In this document: in pieces, positions 7,139-17,002 of the stretch
Layout of the letters: every line of letters begins with the position of its first letter
How positions within the stretch are numbered: position 1 is the stretch's first letter
Origin: Cytophagales bacterium
Lineage (GTDB): Bacteria; Bacteroidota; Bacteroidia; Cytophagales; Cyclobacteriaceae
Assembly (NCBI GenBank): GCA_022360055.1
Contig: JAKSDO010000105.1
Span: 1 to 49,957 of the forward strand
Direction of reading: 5' to 3'
Length of the DNA: 49,957 bases
Notes under the pieces: generated by a model
Seen by the model: only the letters and a program-made list of their open reading frames with translations
Told to the model about the DNA's origin: nothing
Databases searched by the model: none
Program-made: the position numbers and the translations under genes

Positions 7139-8152
7139 ATGAAAAACAATAAATACGACGTAATCACCTATGGCAGATCTTCAATTGATCTGTATTCACA
7201 AAACATAGGAGCTGAATTTGTTGACATCAAAGGATTTGATGCTTTTGTGGGCGGATCACCGCTTAACATTGCCGTGGGATGCAGCCGGCTTGGCCTGAAG
7301 GCCGCCCTGCTCACCGGAGTCGGTGAAGATAAGGTCGGAGACTTTATTATTGAGTTTCTGAAGAAAGAAAATGTCGAAACATCGTTGATCCCGAGAATCC
7401 GGACAGCGAGAAGCAGCGCAGTTGTATTGGGCATTGAACCGCCTGACCGGTTCCCGCTGGTTTATTACCGGGACAATTGCGCAGACAGTCAGATTACCAT
7501 CGATGACGTGCTGGTGGCAGATATCGGGCAATGCCGGTTGCTGGAAATATCGGGTACAGCCATCAACATGGAGCCGACAAGAAGCTCTGCTTTCCTGGCA
7601 GCCGAGATCGCCCATGACAACGATATACCGGTTGTACTCGACCTGGATTTCAGGGCCGACCAGTGGCACGATCTCCGGTCGTTCGGAATTACCACGCGCG
7701 CCCTGCTTCCAAAAGTAAAGATCGCTTTGGGCACCGAAGAAGAGATTTTGGCGGCTACGTTAAGCGACGCCTCCCAGGTCTCCATAAAACATCAACAGAT
7801 TTCCGCGCCGGAGATCGCCGGCGACATTGAAATATCTATCGAGAAAATTTTATCGCTCGGTGTTGAATATCTGCTGGTCAAACGGGGATCGCAAGGTGTT
7901 ACGGTTTATTCAAAATCGGGTGATGTTCTGAAGGTCCCCGGTTTCCCTGTGGAAGTATTAAATATCCTCGGCGCCGGAGATGCATTTGCCAGCGGTTTTA
8001 TCTACGGATACCTGCAGGGTTGGGATATGTACAAATCATGCAGGATGGGTAATGCAAGCGGAGCCCAGGTAGTGCTCCAATCCGGATGTGCGAACTTCAT
8101 GCCCTACCTGGATGAATCCATGAAATTCATTGAGGAGCATGGAGGGTTTTAA
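7139..8152 (+). CDS. iolC: 5-dehydro-2-deoxygluconokinase (PfkB family)
   Basis: A 337-residue sugar kinase that phosphorylates 2-deoxy-5-keto-gluconate at C6. The PfkB signatures are visible. Near the N-terminus are GRSSIDLYSQ and the glycine-rich FVGGSPLNIAVGCSRLG. The C-terminal ATP/anion-hole motif LGAGDAFASGFIYGYLQG contains the catalytic aspartate at about residue 280. The YGRSSIDLY opening is typical of the IolC subgroup, including the IolC domain of IolC-DUF2090 fusions, and here the DUF2090 domain is absent. Its place between iolB and iolD supports the call. Confidence 0.94.
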   Translation: MKNNKYDVITYGRSSIDLYSQNIGAEFVDIKGFDAFVGGSPLNIAVGCSRLGLKAALLTGVGEDKVGDFIIEFLKKENVETSLIPRIRTARSSAVVLGIEPPDRFPLVYYRDNCADSQITIDDVLVADIGQCRLLEISGTAINMEPTRSSAFLAAEIAHDNDIPVVLDLDFRADQWHDLRSFGITTRALLPKVKIALGTEEEILAATLSDASQVSIKHQQISAPEIAGDIEISIEKILSLGVEYLLVKRGSQGVTVYSKSGDVLKVPGFPVEVLNILGAGDAFASGFIYGYLQGWDMYKSCRMGNASGAQVVLQSGCANFMPYLDESMKFIEEHGGF

Positions 8153-8298
8153 AAATACGGAAATAAAAATGAAAAGACTATGAATCATGTCATTGCTCAA
8201 CAAGACTGCGATCATGCGGGATGAAATTTATTAAATCTCAATCAATCTTTTCAGTTCTAAGCATCACTGATCTGTAAAAACGAATAAGATGAATTAAA

Positions 8299-10164
8299 AT
8301 GAAGACACGAAGATTAACAGTAGCCCAGGCTCTGATCACATTTTTACAAAAGCAATACACGGAAAGGGATGGCAAAGAGCATCCATTGTTTGCCGGGTGT
8401 TTTGGGATATTTGGTCATGGCAATATTGCAGGTATCGGCCAGGCCTTGTACCAGGATCCCGGATTTAAGTATTATCAATGCCGGAATGAACAGGCCATGG
8501 TTCATACTGCCGCAGCCTATGCCAAAATGAAAAACAGGCTCTCGACATTTGCCTGTACCTCCTCCATTGGCCCCGGGGCCACAAATATGGTGACCGCGGC
8601 CGCCGGAGCGACCATCAACCGCATCCCGGTACTCCTTTTGCCCGGAGATATTTTTGCCAGGCGAAATGTCGATCCCGTTCTTCAGCAATTAGAGGCGCCC
8701 CATTCCCAGGATATTTCGGTAAATGATTGCTTCAAACCTGTATCCAGGTATTGGGACAGAATCAACCGGGCCGAACAACTGATAACAACATTGCCTACCG
8801 CAATGCGCGTACTTACTTCGCCCGCAGATACAGGCACAGTGACGCTGGCCCTTCCTCAGGACGTACAGCCGGAAGCATTCGACTTTCCGGAGGAATTCTT
8901 CGAAAAAAGAATTTGGCATGTTCCGAGGTCAAGGCCCGACAGGACAACACTCGCAAAAGCCGTCGAGATGATAAGAAATGCCAAAAGGCCTATGATCATC
9001 GCAGGCGGAGGGACCATTTACAGTGAAGCGACAGACGCTTTGCAGAAGTTCGTAGATCAAACAGGAATTCCGGCTGGTGAGACTTTTGCCGGAAAGGGGG
9101 CGCTGCCGTATAACGATCCGCACAATCTCGGAGGAACCGGAGCTACCGGCACCGAAGGGGCCAATTACATAAGCGAAAGGGCCGATGTGGTGATCGGCAT
9201 AGGGACCCGGTACAGCGACTTTACCACAGCCTCAAAGTCGGCATTTCAGCACGAGCACGTTCAATTTATCAATATTAATGTGGCAGAATTTGATGCATAT
9301 AAACATGCAGGCCTGCCCGTTACCGGAGACGCGAAAGTAATCCTCGAAGAACTGACCGAGGCGCTGAATGACTATCGTGTCGACCCCGAGTACGAAGAAA
9401 GGGTGAAAGCATTCAATAAGTCATGGGACGAGAAGGTGGAATATGCCTATACTCCGGATGGCAACGGCCTGCCCAGCCAATCGGAAGTGGTTGGCGCCCT
9501 GAACAATTTTGTAGACCCCACGGATGTGTTGCTGAACGCTTCGGGCAGTCTCCCGGGCGATATTCACAAATTGTGGAGGACACGCGACCCTAAAGGATTT
9601 CACCATGAATACGGATATTCGTGCATGGGCTACGAAATCGCAGGCGCCCTCGGCGCCAAAATGGCCTGTCCGGACAGAGAGATCTATTCGATGATCGGAG
9701 ATGGCGGTTATCTTATGATGTCTTCGGAGATTGTCACCTCGGTCCAGGAAGGATATAAAATAATCATTGTAATCATAAACAATAAAGGTTTTGGAAGTAT
9801 CGGCGGCCTGTCGAAATCGATCGGCCAGGAAGGTTTTGGCACTGAATATAAATACCGAAACGAGCGGTCCGGACAACTGGATGGCGACGACCTGCCGGTG
9901 GACCTGGCGGCCAATGCCGCAAGCCTTGGGGCTGAAGTGATCTCCGCGACAGATATCAAATCGTTTTCCGAAGCGTTGAAAGTCGCCAAATCAAATGAAA
10001 AAACTACCGTAATCTATATTGAAACGGTTCCTGAGCGTAAGATTGCCGGCTACGGATGGGCCTGGTGGGATGTGCCGGTTTCGGAGGTGTCGGAAATCGA
10101 AGGCGTGAAAAGGGCATATGAAACCTATAAAGAAAATAAGAAGAAACAGAGGCACTTTTTGTAA
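8299..10164 (+). CDS. iolD: 3D-(3,5/4)-trihydroxycyclohexane-1,2-dione hydrolase
   Basis: A 621-residue thiamine-diphosphate enzyme that opens the ring of the trihydroxycyclohexanedione to 5-deoxy-glucuronate. The pyrimidine-binding domain is at the N-terminus with the cofactor-activating glutamate in YYQCRNEQAM (Glu64). The central transhydrogenase-like domain is at about 190-340. The diphosphate-binding motif starts at GDGGYLMMSSEI (about residue 467) and ends about 26 residues later at INNKGF. The length fits IolD. A 146-nt gap separates it from iolC; I see no terminator there. Confidence 0.96.
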   Translation: MKTRRLTVAQALITFLQKQYTERDGKEHPLFAGCFGIFGHGNIAGIGQALYQDPGFKYYQCRNEQAMVHTAAAYAKMKNRLSTFACTSSIGPGATNMVTAAAGATINRIPVLLLPGDIFARRNVDPVLQQLEAPHSQDISVNDCFKPVSRYWDRINRAEQLITTLPTAMRVLTSPADTGTVTLALPQDVQPEAFDFPEEFFEKRIWHVPRSRPDRTTLAKAVEMIRNAKRPMIIAGGGTIYSEATDALQKFVDQTGIPAGETFAGKGALPYNDPHNLGGTGATGTEGANYISERADVVIGIGTRYSDFTTASKSAFQHEHVQFININVAEFDAYKHAGLPVTGDAKVILEELTEALNDYRVDPEYEERVKAFNKSWDEKVEYAYTPDGNGLPSQSEVVGALNNFVDPTDVLLNASGSLPGDIHKLWRTRDPKGFHHEYGYSCMGYEIAGALGAKMACPDREIYSMIGDGGYLMMSSEIVTSVQEGYKIIIVIINNKGFGSIGGLSKSIGQEGFGTEYKYRNERSGQLDGDDLPVDLAANAASLGAEVISATDIKSFSEALKVAKSNEKTTVIYIETVPERKIAGYGWAWWDVPVSEVSEIEGVKRAYETYKENKKKQRHFL

Positions 10165-10221
10165 TGATCGGTTGCCGTACGGTTAACAGTTAATAGTTTA
10201 AGGTTGTGTGTTGCGGTTGGT

Positions 10222-10303
10222 AGATATTGGTTATTTGCAGCAGTATGTTGTTCTCGAAAAACCATACTACGGACGAGTTACGGATACAAAATAGCCAATA
10301 TCT
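10222..10303. other. Long inverted repeat upstream of the symporter gene
   Basis: Arms AGATATTGGTTATTT and AAATAGCCAATATCT pair over 15 bp with a single G-U pair. Inside them AGTATG (10242-10247) pairs with CATACT (10263-10268). The structure lies in the 213-nt gap between iolD and the symporter and ends about 75 nt before the symporter start. It could be an untranslated regulatory leader, a processing site that allows separate expression of transport, or a dead repeat. No U-tract follows. Confidence 0.45.
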
Positions 10304-10377
10304 CAACCCGTATAATTGTAGTGAAAGGATTTACCTGGATGACTTTCGAAAGTAATTGGATTTAAATAAACCATGAA

Positions 10378-11955
10378 ATGACTACAATAATTTCATTTAT
10401 TGCCTTTACCGGATTTGTAGCCGCTTATGCCTGGTACAAATTGCGAAAGGAAAAGCTTGATTCTCAGGATGGATACTTTCTTGGAGGCCGCAGCCTGACC
10501 GGAGTAATGATTGCGGGATCCATGCTCCTTACAAATATCTCAACCGAACACCTGGTGGGCATGAATGGATCCTCCTATAAAAACGGATTTGTGATCATTG
10601 CCTGGGAAGTCACTTCCGCTTTGGCATTGATCATCGCGGCCGTCTATTTTGTGCCAAAATATTTGAAAATGGGCCTCACGACTATTCCTCAATATCTGGA
10701 AAATAGATTTGACAGCGCTACGAGAACAATTGTGGCAATGTTTCTGGTCATATCCTTTGTAGTCACGTTATTGCCAATTGTATTGTATACAGGAGCGCTA
10801 AACCTGGAAAGCCTCTTTAATATTTCAGAGGTTTTTGGGATAAGCAAATCCGAAGGGTTATGGCTGACGGTGGTCGCAGTAGGAGTTATCGGATCGGTTT
10901 ACGCGATTTTCGGAGGATTGAAAGCCGTAGCCCTTTCAGATACCATAAACGGTTACGGTTTACTCATAGGTGGATTGTTGGTGCCGCTTCTGGCGTTGAT
11001 AAGTATCGGAGAAGGCAATCCGGCGACCGGTCTATCCAAAGTTTTTGAACATGCCCCTGAAAAATTCAATGTCGTTGGTTCCAAAGATTCGGTATTGCCG
11101 TTTGGGGCATTATTCACCGGATTGATCATTAATCAGTTGTATTTCTGGTGCATGAACCAGACCATCGTCCAGCGCGCGCTGGGCGCTAAAAATCTGGAGG
11201 AGGCCCAAAAGGGGCTGCTTTATACGGGAGTGCTTAAGATATTGGTACCGATCATCATTGTGTTGCCCGGAGTAATTGGCTTCTATTATTTTGGTGATTC
11301 GATGTACGAAGCTCAGGATCTGGTATACCCTGAGCTTGTTAAAAAAGTACTGCCGTTGAGCTTTACCGGCTTTTTCGCTGCAGTTGTAATGGGTGCCGTG
11401 CTCAGTACATTCAACAGCGTCCTGAATAGTGCGGCGACGATTTTCAGTGTTGACGTTTATAAGCGACATATCAATAGACTAGCCGGCGACCGATTGCTGG
11501 TAAAAGTCGGCAAGGCCACTTCAACGGTTCTTGCCGTCGCAGCTATTGTTACCGCCCCGTTTGTGGCCAATGCGCCGGAAGGTCTGTACCAGCTTTTACA
11601 GCAGCTCAACGGGATTTTCTTCATTCCTATTGCCTCGATTATGCTGGCCGGATTCTTTACCAAAAGCATTTCGGCGACCGGCGCAAAAGCCGCATTGTTT
11701 GTCGGGCTCGCTTTTTATATAACATCGACGTTCATTCTGAACGTTGAAATTCATTTTGTGCATATATGGGGGATTGAGTTTCTGCTAAACATTGCCGTGA
11801 TGTTTCTTGCCTCAAAGTTTTATCCGGTCAAAAAGGATATCACAATGGAGCGCACGGATGTGCTGGATCTCACGGAATGGAAATATGCGCGATTGATGTC
11901 CGTCATTTTGGTAGCCGTTACCATCGTGATCTACATATTATTGGGTAATGTTTAA
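10378..11955 (+). CDS. Sodium:solute symporter (SSS family), probable inositol importer
   Basis: A 525-residue polytopic membrane protein with about 13-14 hydrophobic spans. SSS family features include the early DGYFLGGRSLTGVMIAGSMLLTNISTEHLVGMNG segment (residues about 31-65), YAIFGGLKAVALSDTINGYGLLIGG, and FNSVLNSAATIFSVDVYKR near residue 350. These resemble SGLT/SMIT-type sugar and myo-inositol carriers. It lies between iolD and iolA, and no IolT/IolF major-facilitator transporter is present, so inositol or a related cyclitol is the likely substrate. The next gene starts 43 nt after its stop. Confidence 0.88.
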   Translation: MTTIISFIAFTGFVAAYAWYKLRKEKLDSQDGYFLGGRSLTGVMIAGSMLLTNISTEHLVGMNGSSYKNGFVIIAWEVTSALALIIAAVYFVPKYLKMGLTTIPQYLENRFDSATRTIVAMFLVISFVVTLLPIVLYTGALNLESLFNISEVFGISKSEGLWLTVVAVGVIGSVYAIFGGLKAVALSDTINGYGLLIGGLLVPLLALISIGEGNPATGLSKVFEHAPEKFNVVGSKDSVLPFGALFTGLIINQLYFWCMNQTIVQRALGAKNLEEAQKGLLYTGVLKILVPIIIVLPGVIGFYYFGDSMYEAQDLVYPELVKKVLPLSFTGFFAAVVMGAVLSTFNSVLNSAATIFSVDVYKRHINRLAGDRLLVKVGKATSTVLAVAAIVTAPFVANAPEGLYQLLQQLNGIFFIPIASIMLAGFFTKSISATGAKAALFVGLAFYITSTFILNVEIHFVHIWGIEFLLNIAVMFLASKFYPVKKDITMERTDVLDLTEWKYARLMSVILVAVTIVIYILLGNV

Positions 11956-11998
11956 AACAAGAATTGACCTGCAGGTCTGAGAAATAAAACTATATATC

Positions 11999-13474
11999 AT
12001 GGAAATACTAAAGAACTATACGAATGGAGGCTGGGAAAGCAGCAGGGAAATCCAAACAACAGATGTGATAAATCCTGCTAACCAGGAGGTGATCGGGAAA
12101 GTTCCCTACGGGCCAAAAACCGCAATTGATCTGGATATGGCCGTCGAATCCGCGCATAAGGCGTTTCAGGGCTGGTCACAGGAGCCGGTTATGAAAAGGG
12201 TACAACCGCTTTATAAATTGAAAAGCTTGCTGGAGGCCAACCTGGAGGACCTGGCCAAAACCATCACCATGGAATGTGGCAAGACACTGGCCGAATCCAG
12301 GGGTGAGCTCCAAAGAGCAATTGAAAATGTCGAGGTGGCCTGTGGCATGCCGGTCATGATGCAAAGTGAGTTTTCCGAGAACATTGCCAGCGGCATTGAT
12401 GAATTTATGATCCGCCAGCCTCTGGGGGTCTGCGGCTGCATCGCTCCGTTTAATTTTCCCGGGATGATCCCTTTTTGGTTCCTCCCTTATGCAATTGCTG
12501 CCGGTAATACTTTCATTATTAAACCGTCGGAAAAGGTTCCTTTGACCATGATGAAAGTATTCAAACTCATCGATCAATTGGATTTGCCGGATGGTGTCGT
12601 GAGCTTGGTGCATGGCGGCAAAGATACGGTAGATGCGATGCTCGATCACCTTGATATCAAAGCGATCAGCTTTGTCGGATCGACGAACGTCGCCAAATAT
12701 GTATATGCCCGCGGAACTGCAAACGGAAAACGCGTACAGGCCCAGGGAGGCGCCAAGAATCCGATTGTAGTATTGCCTGACGCGGATATTGAGATGTCGA
12801 CAAAGATCATTACCGATAGCACCTACGGTTGCGCGGGGCAACGGTGCCTGGCCGCTTCGACCATCGTAACGGTCGCCGACGATAGAGGTATCATAAAAGA
12901 ATCGCTCTACGAATCCGCCAAAAACCGCACCACAGGATACGGATTGGACGAAACCATTGAAATGGGGCCTGTCATTACGACCGAAAGCAAGGAAAGGATT
13001 TCGGGACTTATAGAAAAAGGACTTGGCGAAGGTGGAAAGCTTTTGCTGGATGGAAGAAATGTGAAAATCTCCGGTTTTGAAAATGGCAATTTTATCCGGC
13101 CGACAATTATCGAGGATCTTCCATTGGACGGTGAATTGGTAAAAACGGAAATATTCGGACCGGTCATGAGCCTGATTCAACTCGACACGATCGACCGTGC
13201 ATTGCAATTTGTAAATAGTGGCGCTTATGGCAATATGGCCTGCATTTTCACAAGCAGCGGGGCCAATGCGCGCAAATTCAGAAGTCTCGCCAACGCCGGT
13301 AACATAGGAATTAACATTGGTGTTGCCGCCCCGATGGCCCAATTCCCGTTTAGCGGTTGGAAAGAAAGTTTTTTTGGCGATCTTCATGGACAGGGGAGGC
13401 ACGCCGTCGAATTTTTCACCCAGACAAAAGTAGTTGTCGAACGATGGCCTAAGGAATGGTCGAGAAAGTTTTAG
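11999..13474 (+). CDS. iolA: Methylmalonate/malonate-semialdehyde dehydrogenase (CoA-acylating)
   Basis: A 491-residue aldehyde dehydrogenase superfamily enzyme that oxidizes malonic semialdehyde to acetyl-CoA and CO2 in inositol catabolism. Visible signatures are [19 protein letters not shown] (about 149-167), [24 protein letters not shown] and the catalytic cysteine in AGQRCLAAS (Cys283). The PFNFP motif and the absence of the usual general-base glutamate context ([19 protein letters not shown]) are characteristic of the MMSDH branch. It overlaps no gene, and iolE begins 4 nt after its stop, so translation is probably coupled. Confidence 0.95.
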   Translation: MEILKNYTNGGWESSREIQTTDVINPANQEVIGKVPYGPKTAIDLDMAVESAHKAFQGWSQEPVMKRVQPLYKLKSLLEANLEDLAKTITMECGKTLAESRGELQRAIENVEVACGMPVMMQSEFSENIASGIDEFMIRQPLGVCGCIAPFNFPGMIPFWFLPYAIAAGNTFIIKPSEKVPLTMMKVFKLIDQLDLPDGVVSLVHGGKDTVDAMLDHLDIKAISFVGSTNVAKYVYARGTANGKRVQAQGGAKNPIVVLPDADIEMSTKIITDSTYGCAGQRCLAASTIVTVADDRGIIKESLYESAKNRTTGYGLDETIEMGPVITTESKERISGLIEKGLGEGGKLLLDGRNVKISGFENGNFIRPTIIEDLPLDGELVKTEIFGPVMSLIQLDTIDRALQFVNSGAYGNMACIFTSSGANARKFRSLANAGNIGINIGVAAPMAQFPFSGWKESFFGDLHGQGRHAVEFFTQTKVVVERWPKEWSRKF

Positions 13475-13478
13475 GTAA

Positions 13479-14390
13479 ATGGAAGCACTAAAAATACAAA
13501 TCGCAAATGCCCCCTGTTCCTGGGGGGCCCTGGAGTTTGAACTGGAGGGCGAAGCGGTCGGATTTGAAACGGTATTGAATGAAATGCGGGAAACGGGTTA
13601 CGCCGGAACCGAATTGGGAGACTGGGGATTTATGCCTACGGATCCGGCAGAGCTGGCCCAAGAATTATCTTCCAGAAATCTTGAATTGCTGGGCGCTTTT
13701 GTGCCCGTGGCCCTGGCAAATGATCGCGCACATGCGGCCGGTGTAAGCAAAGCATTGAAGGTCGCTGAGTTGATGTCTTCCGCTGGTTACAAAGATGCTT
13801 TTATCGTACTGGCAGACGACAACGGCACCATTCCGGGACGAACCAAAAATGCCGGAAGAATTACAGCCCGAATGGGGCTTCGGGAGCATGAATGGAGTTT
13901 TTTTGCAAAAGGGGCAGAGCAGGTGGCTTCTGCCGTAAAAGAACAATTTGGCATGAGAACGGTCTTTCATCATCATTGTGCCGGTTATGTCGAAACGGCC
14001 GGCGAACTGGATGCATTGATGGAGCTTACCAACCCCGATCTGCTCGGCTTGTGCCTCGATATGGGTCATTTAGCATTTGGAGGCGGGGATCCGGTAGCGG
14101 CGTTGAACAAATATTATGACCGGATCTGGCATGTTCATTTTAAAGATTATGATCCCGGGGTCGGCGAAGCATCGCGCGCAAACGGATGGGATTATTTCGA
14201 ATCCGTAAACCGGGGTGTATTTTGTGAATTGGGCAAGGGAAATGTTGATTTCAAACAAATTGCTCGACAGTTGAAGGAAAAGGGGTACCAAGGATGGATC
14301 GTCGTGGAACAGGATGTATTGCCCGGGATGGGTTCCCCGAAGGTATGTGCCCAAAATAACCGGAATTATATCCGGTCTTTAGGGCTTTAA
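13479..14390 (+). CDS. iolE: Myo-inosose-2 dehydratase
   Basis: A 303-residue TIM-barrel protein of the xylose-isomerase-like superfamily that dehydrates 2-keto-myo-inositol to trihydroxycyclohexanedione. The opening IANAPCSWG is typical of IolE. Candidate metal ligands are in TELGDWGF, FHHHCAGYVET, LCLDMGHLAFGG and WHVHFKDYDP, spread along the barrel as expected. It follows iolA by 4 nt. Assignment over the related isomerase IolI rests on length (IolI is usually nearer 280), the NAPCSWG start and the need for a dehydratase in an otherwise complete pathway. Confidence 0.9.
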   Translation: MEALKIQIANAPCSWGALEFELEGEAVGFETVLNEMRETGYAGTELGDWGFMPTDPAELAQELSSRNLELLGAFVPVALANDRAHAAGVSKALKVAELMSSAGYKDAFIVLADDNGTIPGRTKNAGRITARMGLREHEWSFFAKGAEQVASAVKEQFGMRTVFHHHCAGYVETAGELDALMELTNPDLLGLCLDMGHLAFGGGDPVAALNKYYDRIWHVHFKDYDPGVGEASRANGWDYFESVNRGVFCELGKGNVDFKQIARQLKEKGYQGWIVVEQDVLPGMGSPKVCAQNNRNYIRSLGL

Positions 14391-14589
14391 TTTGATTACA
14401 GACAACAAATCAATGCATCAGGCCAAGCAAACATATCGTGTCGCCGCACTCGGTCCGGCGGGCAATCCGGGGACTTCTTTCCAAAAATTTACGAGTCCCG
14501 CCTGTCTGCCGACAAAACCGACCGCATGGTGACAAGAATGAAAATTACCTGATCGTATCAATTTTTTCGGACACTAATTTTTTTAAACA

Positions 14590-15594
14590 ATGAAGAAGAT
14601 GGAAATAGGAATAGCAGGCGTTGGCCGAATTGGCAAAATACATCTCGAAAATATTTTGCAACGGTTCCCTGATATAGATGTAACGCTTGTTGCCGATCCT
14701 TCGGAAGAAGCCGCGGCATATGTGCATGAGAAAAATCTCAACTTTTCCTACAATTATGAAGATATCGTCGGCAACAAAGAAGTCGATGCCGTAATCGTAT
14801 GCTCACCGACAAACACCCACGCAGATTTCGTGATCGATGCCGCGAAGGCAGGAAAGCATATTTTTTGCGAAAAACCCCTCGACCTTTCACTTGGAAGAGT
14901 GAAAGAGGTATTGGATATGGTTCATCACTCCGGCGTTAAGTTGATGCTTGGCTTTAATCGCAGGTTCGATCCTAACTTTTTGAAGATAAAAAGCATGGTC
15001 TCCTCCGGAAAAATCGGAGATCCGCAAATCCTGAAAATTACGAGCCGTGACCCCGGCCCTCCTCCCATCTCTTATGTGAAAGTCTCTGGCGGCCTGTTTA
15101 TGGATATGGCCATTCATGACTTCGATATGGCCAGGTACATTATGAATAAAGAAGTGGCGGAAGTCTACGCCAAAGGAGCGGTCCTGGTGGATAAAGCCAT
15201 CGGGGATGCCGGGGATATTGATTCTGCCTTAACCACCCTGGTTTTCGAAGACGGGACAATGGCAAATATCGATAACAGCCGCAAAGCCGTATACGGTTAC
15301 GATCAACGTCTGGAAGTATTCGGAGCAGAAGGGATGTTGAAAGCGGACAATAACTTTCCGGACAATCATCAATATTACGGAACGGAGGGCATTCACGGAT
15401 CACTGCCGTTAAACTTCTTTCTGGAAAGGTATACAACATCGTACCTGAACGAAATGGATGCATTTTTCAAGGCCATCAAAAACAACGCGGAAATGCCCGT
15501 TTCGGGAGATGACGGATTAGAAGCTATGAAGATTGCGCTCGCCGCAAAAATCTCAATCCGGGAAAACAGACCCGTTTCGTTAAACGAGATTTGA
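14590..15594 (+). CDS. iolG: Inositol 2-dehydrogenase (Gfo/Idh/MocA family)
   Basis: A 334-residue NAD(P)-dependent dehydrogenase that starts the pathway by oxidizing myo-inositol to scyllo-inosose. The Rossmann motif GVGRIGKIH (about 10-18) is followed by the family EKP motif in HIFCEKPLDLS (about residue 95). GGLFMDMAIHDFDMARYIM supplies the catalytic Asp and His typical of IolG. A 199-nt gap separates it from iolE, containing short GC-rich inverted repeats (GGGACT at about 14470 with AGTCCC) but no clear terminator. ATG codons at 14590 and 14599 are both plausible starts. Confidence 0.93.
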   Translation: MKKMEIGIAGVGRIGKIHLENILQRFPDIDVTLVADPSEEAAAYVHEKNLNFSYNYEDIVGNKEVDAVIVCSPTNTHADFVIDAAKAGKHIFCEKPLDLSLGRVKEVLDMVHHSGVKLMLGFNRRFDPNFLKIKSMVSSGKIGDPQILKITSRDPGPPPISYVKVSGGLFMDMAIHDFDMARYIMNKEVAEVYAKGAVLVDKAIGDAGDIDSALTTLVFEDGTMANIDNSRKAVYGYDQRLEVFGAEGMLKADNNFPDNHQYYGTEGIHGSLPLNFFLERYTTSYLNEMDAFFKAIKNNAEMPVSGDDGLEAMKIALAAKISIRENRPVSLNEI

Positions 15595-15770
15595 CCCGGC
15601 TTGGAGGACATAGGGGAAAGTACGGTGGAACCAGGTGCTTTCCGTCCCTCGGTCGATCACCGGGGACCGTTCAGTAGCAAGAAACCGGCAGGCAAGAACT
15701 GATCCTCTTCTCATTCACCTTCGACGAATTCTGTTTGAATTTGCCCCGGGCAAAACCGATTACCTGAACA

Positions 15771-16355
15771 CTACAAATTTTTCAACACGGCTATTAACAA
15801 TTTTCCTGAAAGCCGGGTCTTATAGTCTGGGTTAATGTATTCAAACAGAATCTTTCCGGATTTGTCAAGGATAAATACCGATGGTACCGGCAAAAATCCC
15901 TCATTTAATCCGTTACTTTTTTTCTCTAATAAGCCCGCGTATCTTTTCGGTGCTTTAAATGCAATGCCCATTGCCTTGATCAATTCCCCCTTCGCATCGG
16001 AATAAAGCTGATAACCGATGTTTTTCTCATCTTCAGTTATTTTAATATTCTCCGGAGCATCCGGACTAACCGCAACAATCTGGTAGCCCATATCTATTAT
16101 TTCCTTTTCGATATGCCGGATTTCCGAAAGATGAGCATTGCAATAAGGGCACCAGCCACCGCGATAAAAGAGTAATACGGTAGGCCTTTGTGACACGATG
16201 GCTGTCAATTCATGTACCGCATTATCTGCTGATCTTACTTGGGCTTCCGGCACCTTTTCGCCAATGAGTAAAGGGGATATGTGTTCTGCGAGATTGTTCG
16301 TCTGGGCAAGTGAAAATGTACGCACCAAAACCATGAATACTGTCAAATACTTCAT
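15771..16355 (-). CDS. Exported peroxiredoxin-like AhpC/TSA family protein
   Basis: A 194-residue protein from the ATG at 16355. The longer reading frame to 16478 overlaps the upstream gene and lacks a signal. An N-terminal hydrophobic stretch ending in SLAQ suggests export to the periplasm. The thioredoxin-fold core has the two-cysteine motif RGGWCPYC (Cys69, Cys72), as in Prx-like/BCP-type peroxidases, and a QIVAVSPDAPENI segment. It likely reduces peroxides. It follows the glutathione-peroxidase-type gene by 31 nt on the same strand, so the two form a peroxide-defence pair. It converges with iolG. Confidence 0.87.
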   Translation of the reverse strand: MKYLTVFMVLVRTFSLAQTNNLAEHISPLLIGEKVPEAQVRSADNAVHELTAIVSQRPTVLLFYRGGWCPYCNAHLSEIRHIEKEIIDMGYQIVAVSPDAPENIKITEDEKNIGYQLYSDAKGELIKAMGIAFKAPKRYAGLLEKKSNGLNEGFLPVPSVFILDKSGKILFEYINPDYKTRLSGKLLIAVLKNL

Positions 16356-16386
16356 TTTTTTAATCAAAATTGAATGTTGAATATTG

Positions 16387-16935
16387 TTATATCTCCCCGG
16401 TTCGTATCCATTTAACGATGCGCTCACTATCAGGCTCTTCCTTTGGTGGAGCAAAACCGACCAATTGTCCGTTCTCATCTATTAGAAATTTCTGGAAGTT
16501 CCAGGTCACGGGCGCATCAATTACTCCATTTTCAGATTTTTGTGACAGCCATTTGTAAATTGGGTGGATGTTTGTGCCAATAACATCTATTTTCTCCATC
16601 ATTTGAAAACTAACCCCATAATTGATCGTGCAAAATTGAGCAATTTCAGCATTGGTTCCGGGCTCCTGTTCCTGAAAGTTATTGGCTGGGAAACCCAATA
16701 TGGTAAATTCATCTCCACCATGAGTTTCAAACAACCTTTGAAGGTTTTTATATTGCGGCGTCAGACCACATTTTGAGGCGGTATTCACGATCATGACTTT
16801 TTTACCTTTTAAAGATGCAAAATCAAAAGGTTTGCCAACAATCGTATTCGCCTCGAAGGCGTACAAATTGCCTTTTTGGCCAAAGGCCCACTGGTTGATG
16901 GAGACCAGTAAGAGCATTAATAATAAATTTTTCAT
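16387..16935 (-). CDS. Exported glutathione-peroxidase-family thiol peroxidase
   Basis: A 182-residue protein from the ATG at 16935, chosen because it opens a clean signal peptide (MKNLLLMLLLVSINQWAFGQ). Family motifs are VNTASKCGLTPQYKNLQ with the peroxidatic Cys56 (cysteine, not selenocysteine), GFPANNFQEQEPG with the active-site glutamine, and VTWNFQKFLI with the tryptophan-asparagine pair. The usual GFPCNQF reads GFPANNF, so one commonly conserved cysteine is alanine. CTINYGVSF keeps the later cysteine. Like most bacterial members it probably uses thioredoxin-type reductants. The repeat copy at 17003-17179 lies just upstream. Confidence 0.92.
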   Translation of the reverse strand: MKNLLLMLLLVSINQWAFGQKGNLYAFEANTIVGKPFDFASLKGKKVMIVNTASKCGLTPQYKNLQRLFETHGGDEFTILGFPANNFQEQEPGTNAEIAQFCTINYGVSFQMMEKIDVIGTNIHPIYKWLSQKSENGVIDAPVTWNFQKFLIDENGQLVGFAPPKEEPDSERIVKWIRTGEI

Positions 16936-17002
16936 GTTTTTTGTCTTGTTTAATACCATTATCATGTAATGTTTGCTTTTAGTGTTAAGTAAAAAGTAAC
17001 GT

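Noticed and set aside
11966-11977. 12-bp palindrome GACCTGCAGGTC before iolA
   Set aside because: Perfect but short, not related to the other candidate operators, and located inside an operon 20 nt before a start codon; chance is a fair explanation.
12176-13402. 408-codon minus-strand open reading frame antisense to iolA
   Set aside because: It lies within a well-supported aldehyde dehydrogenase gene and shows no domain.
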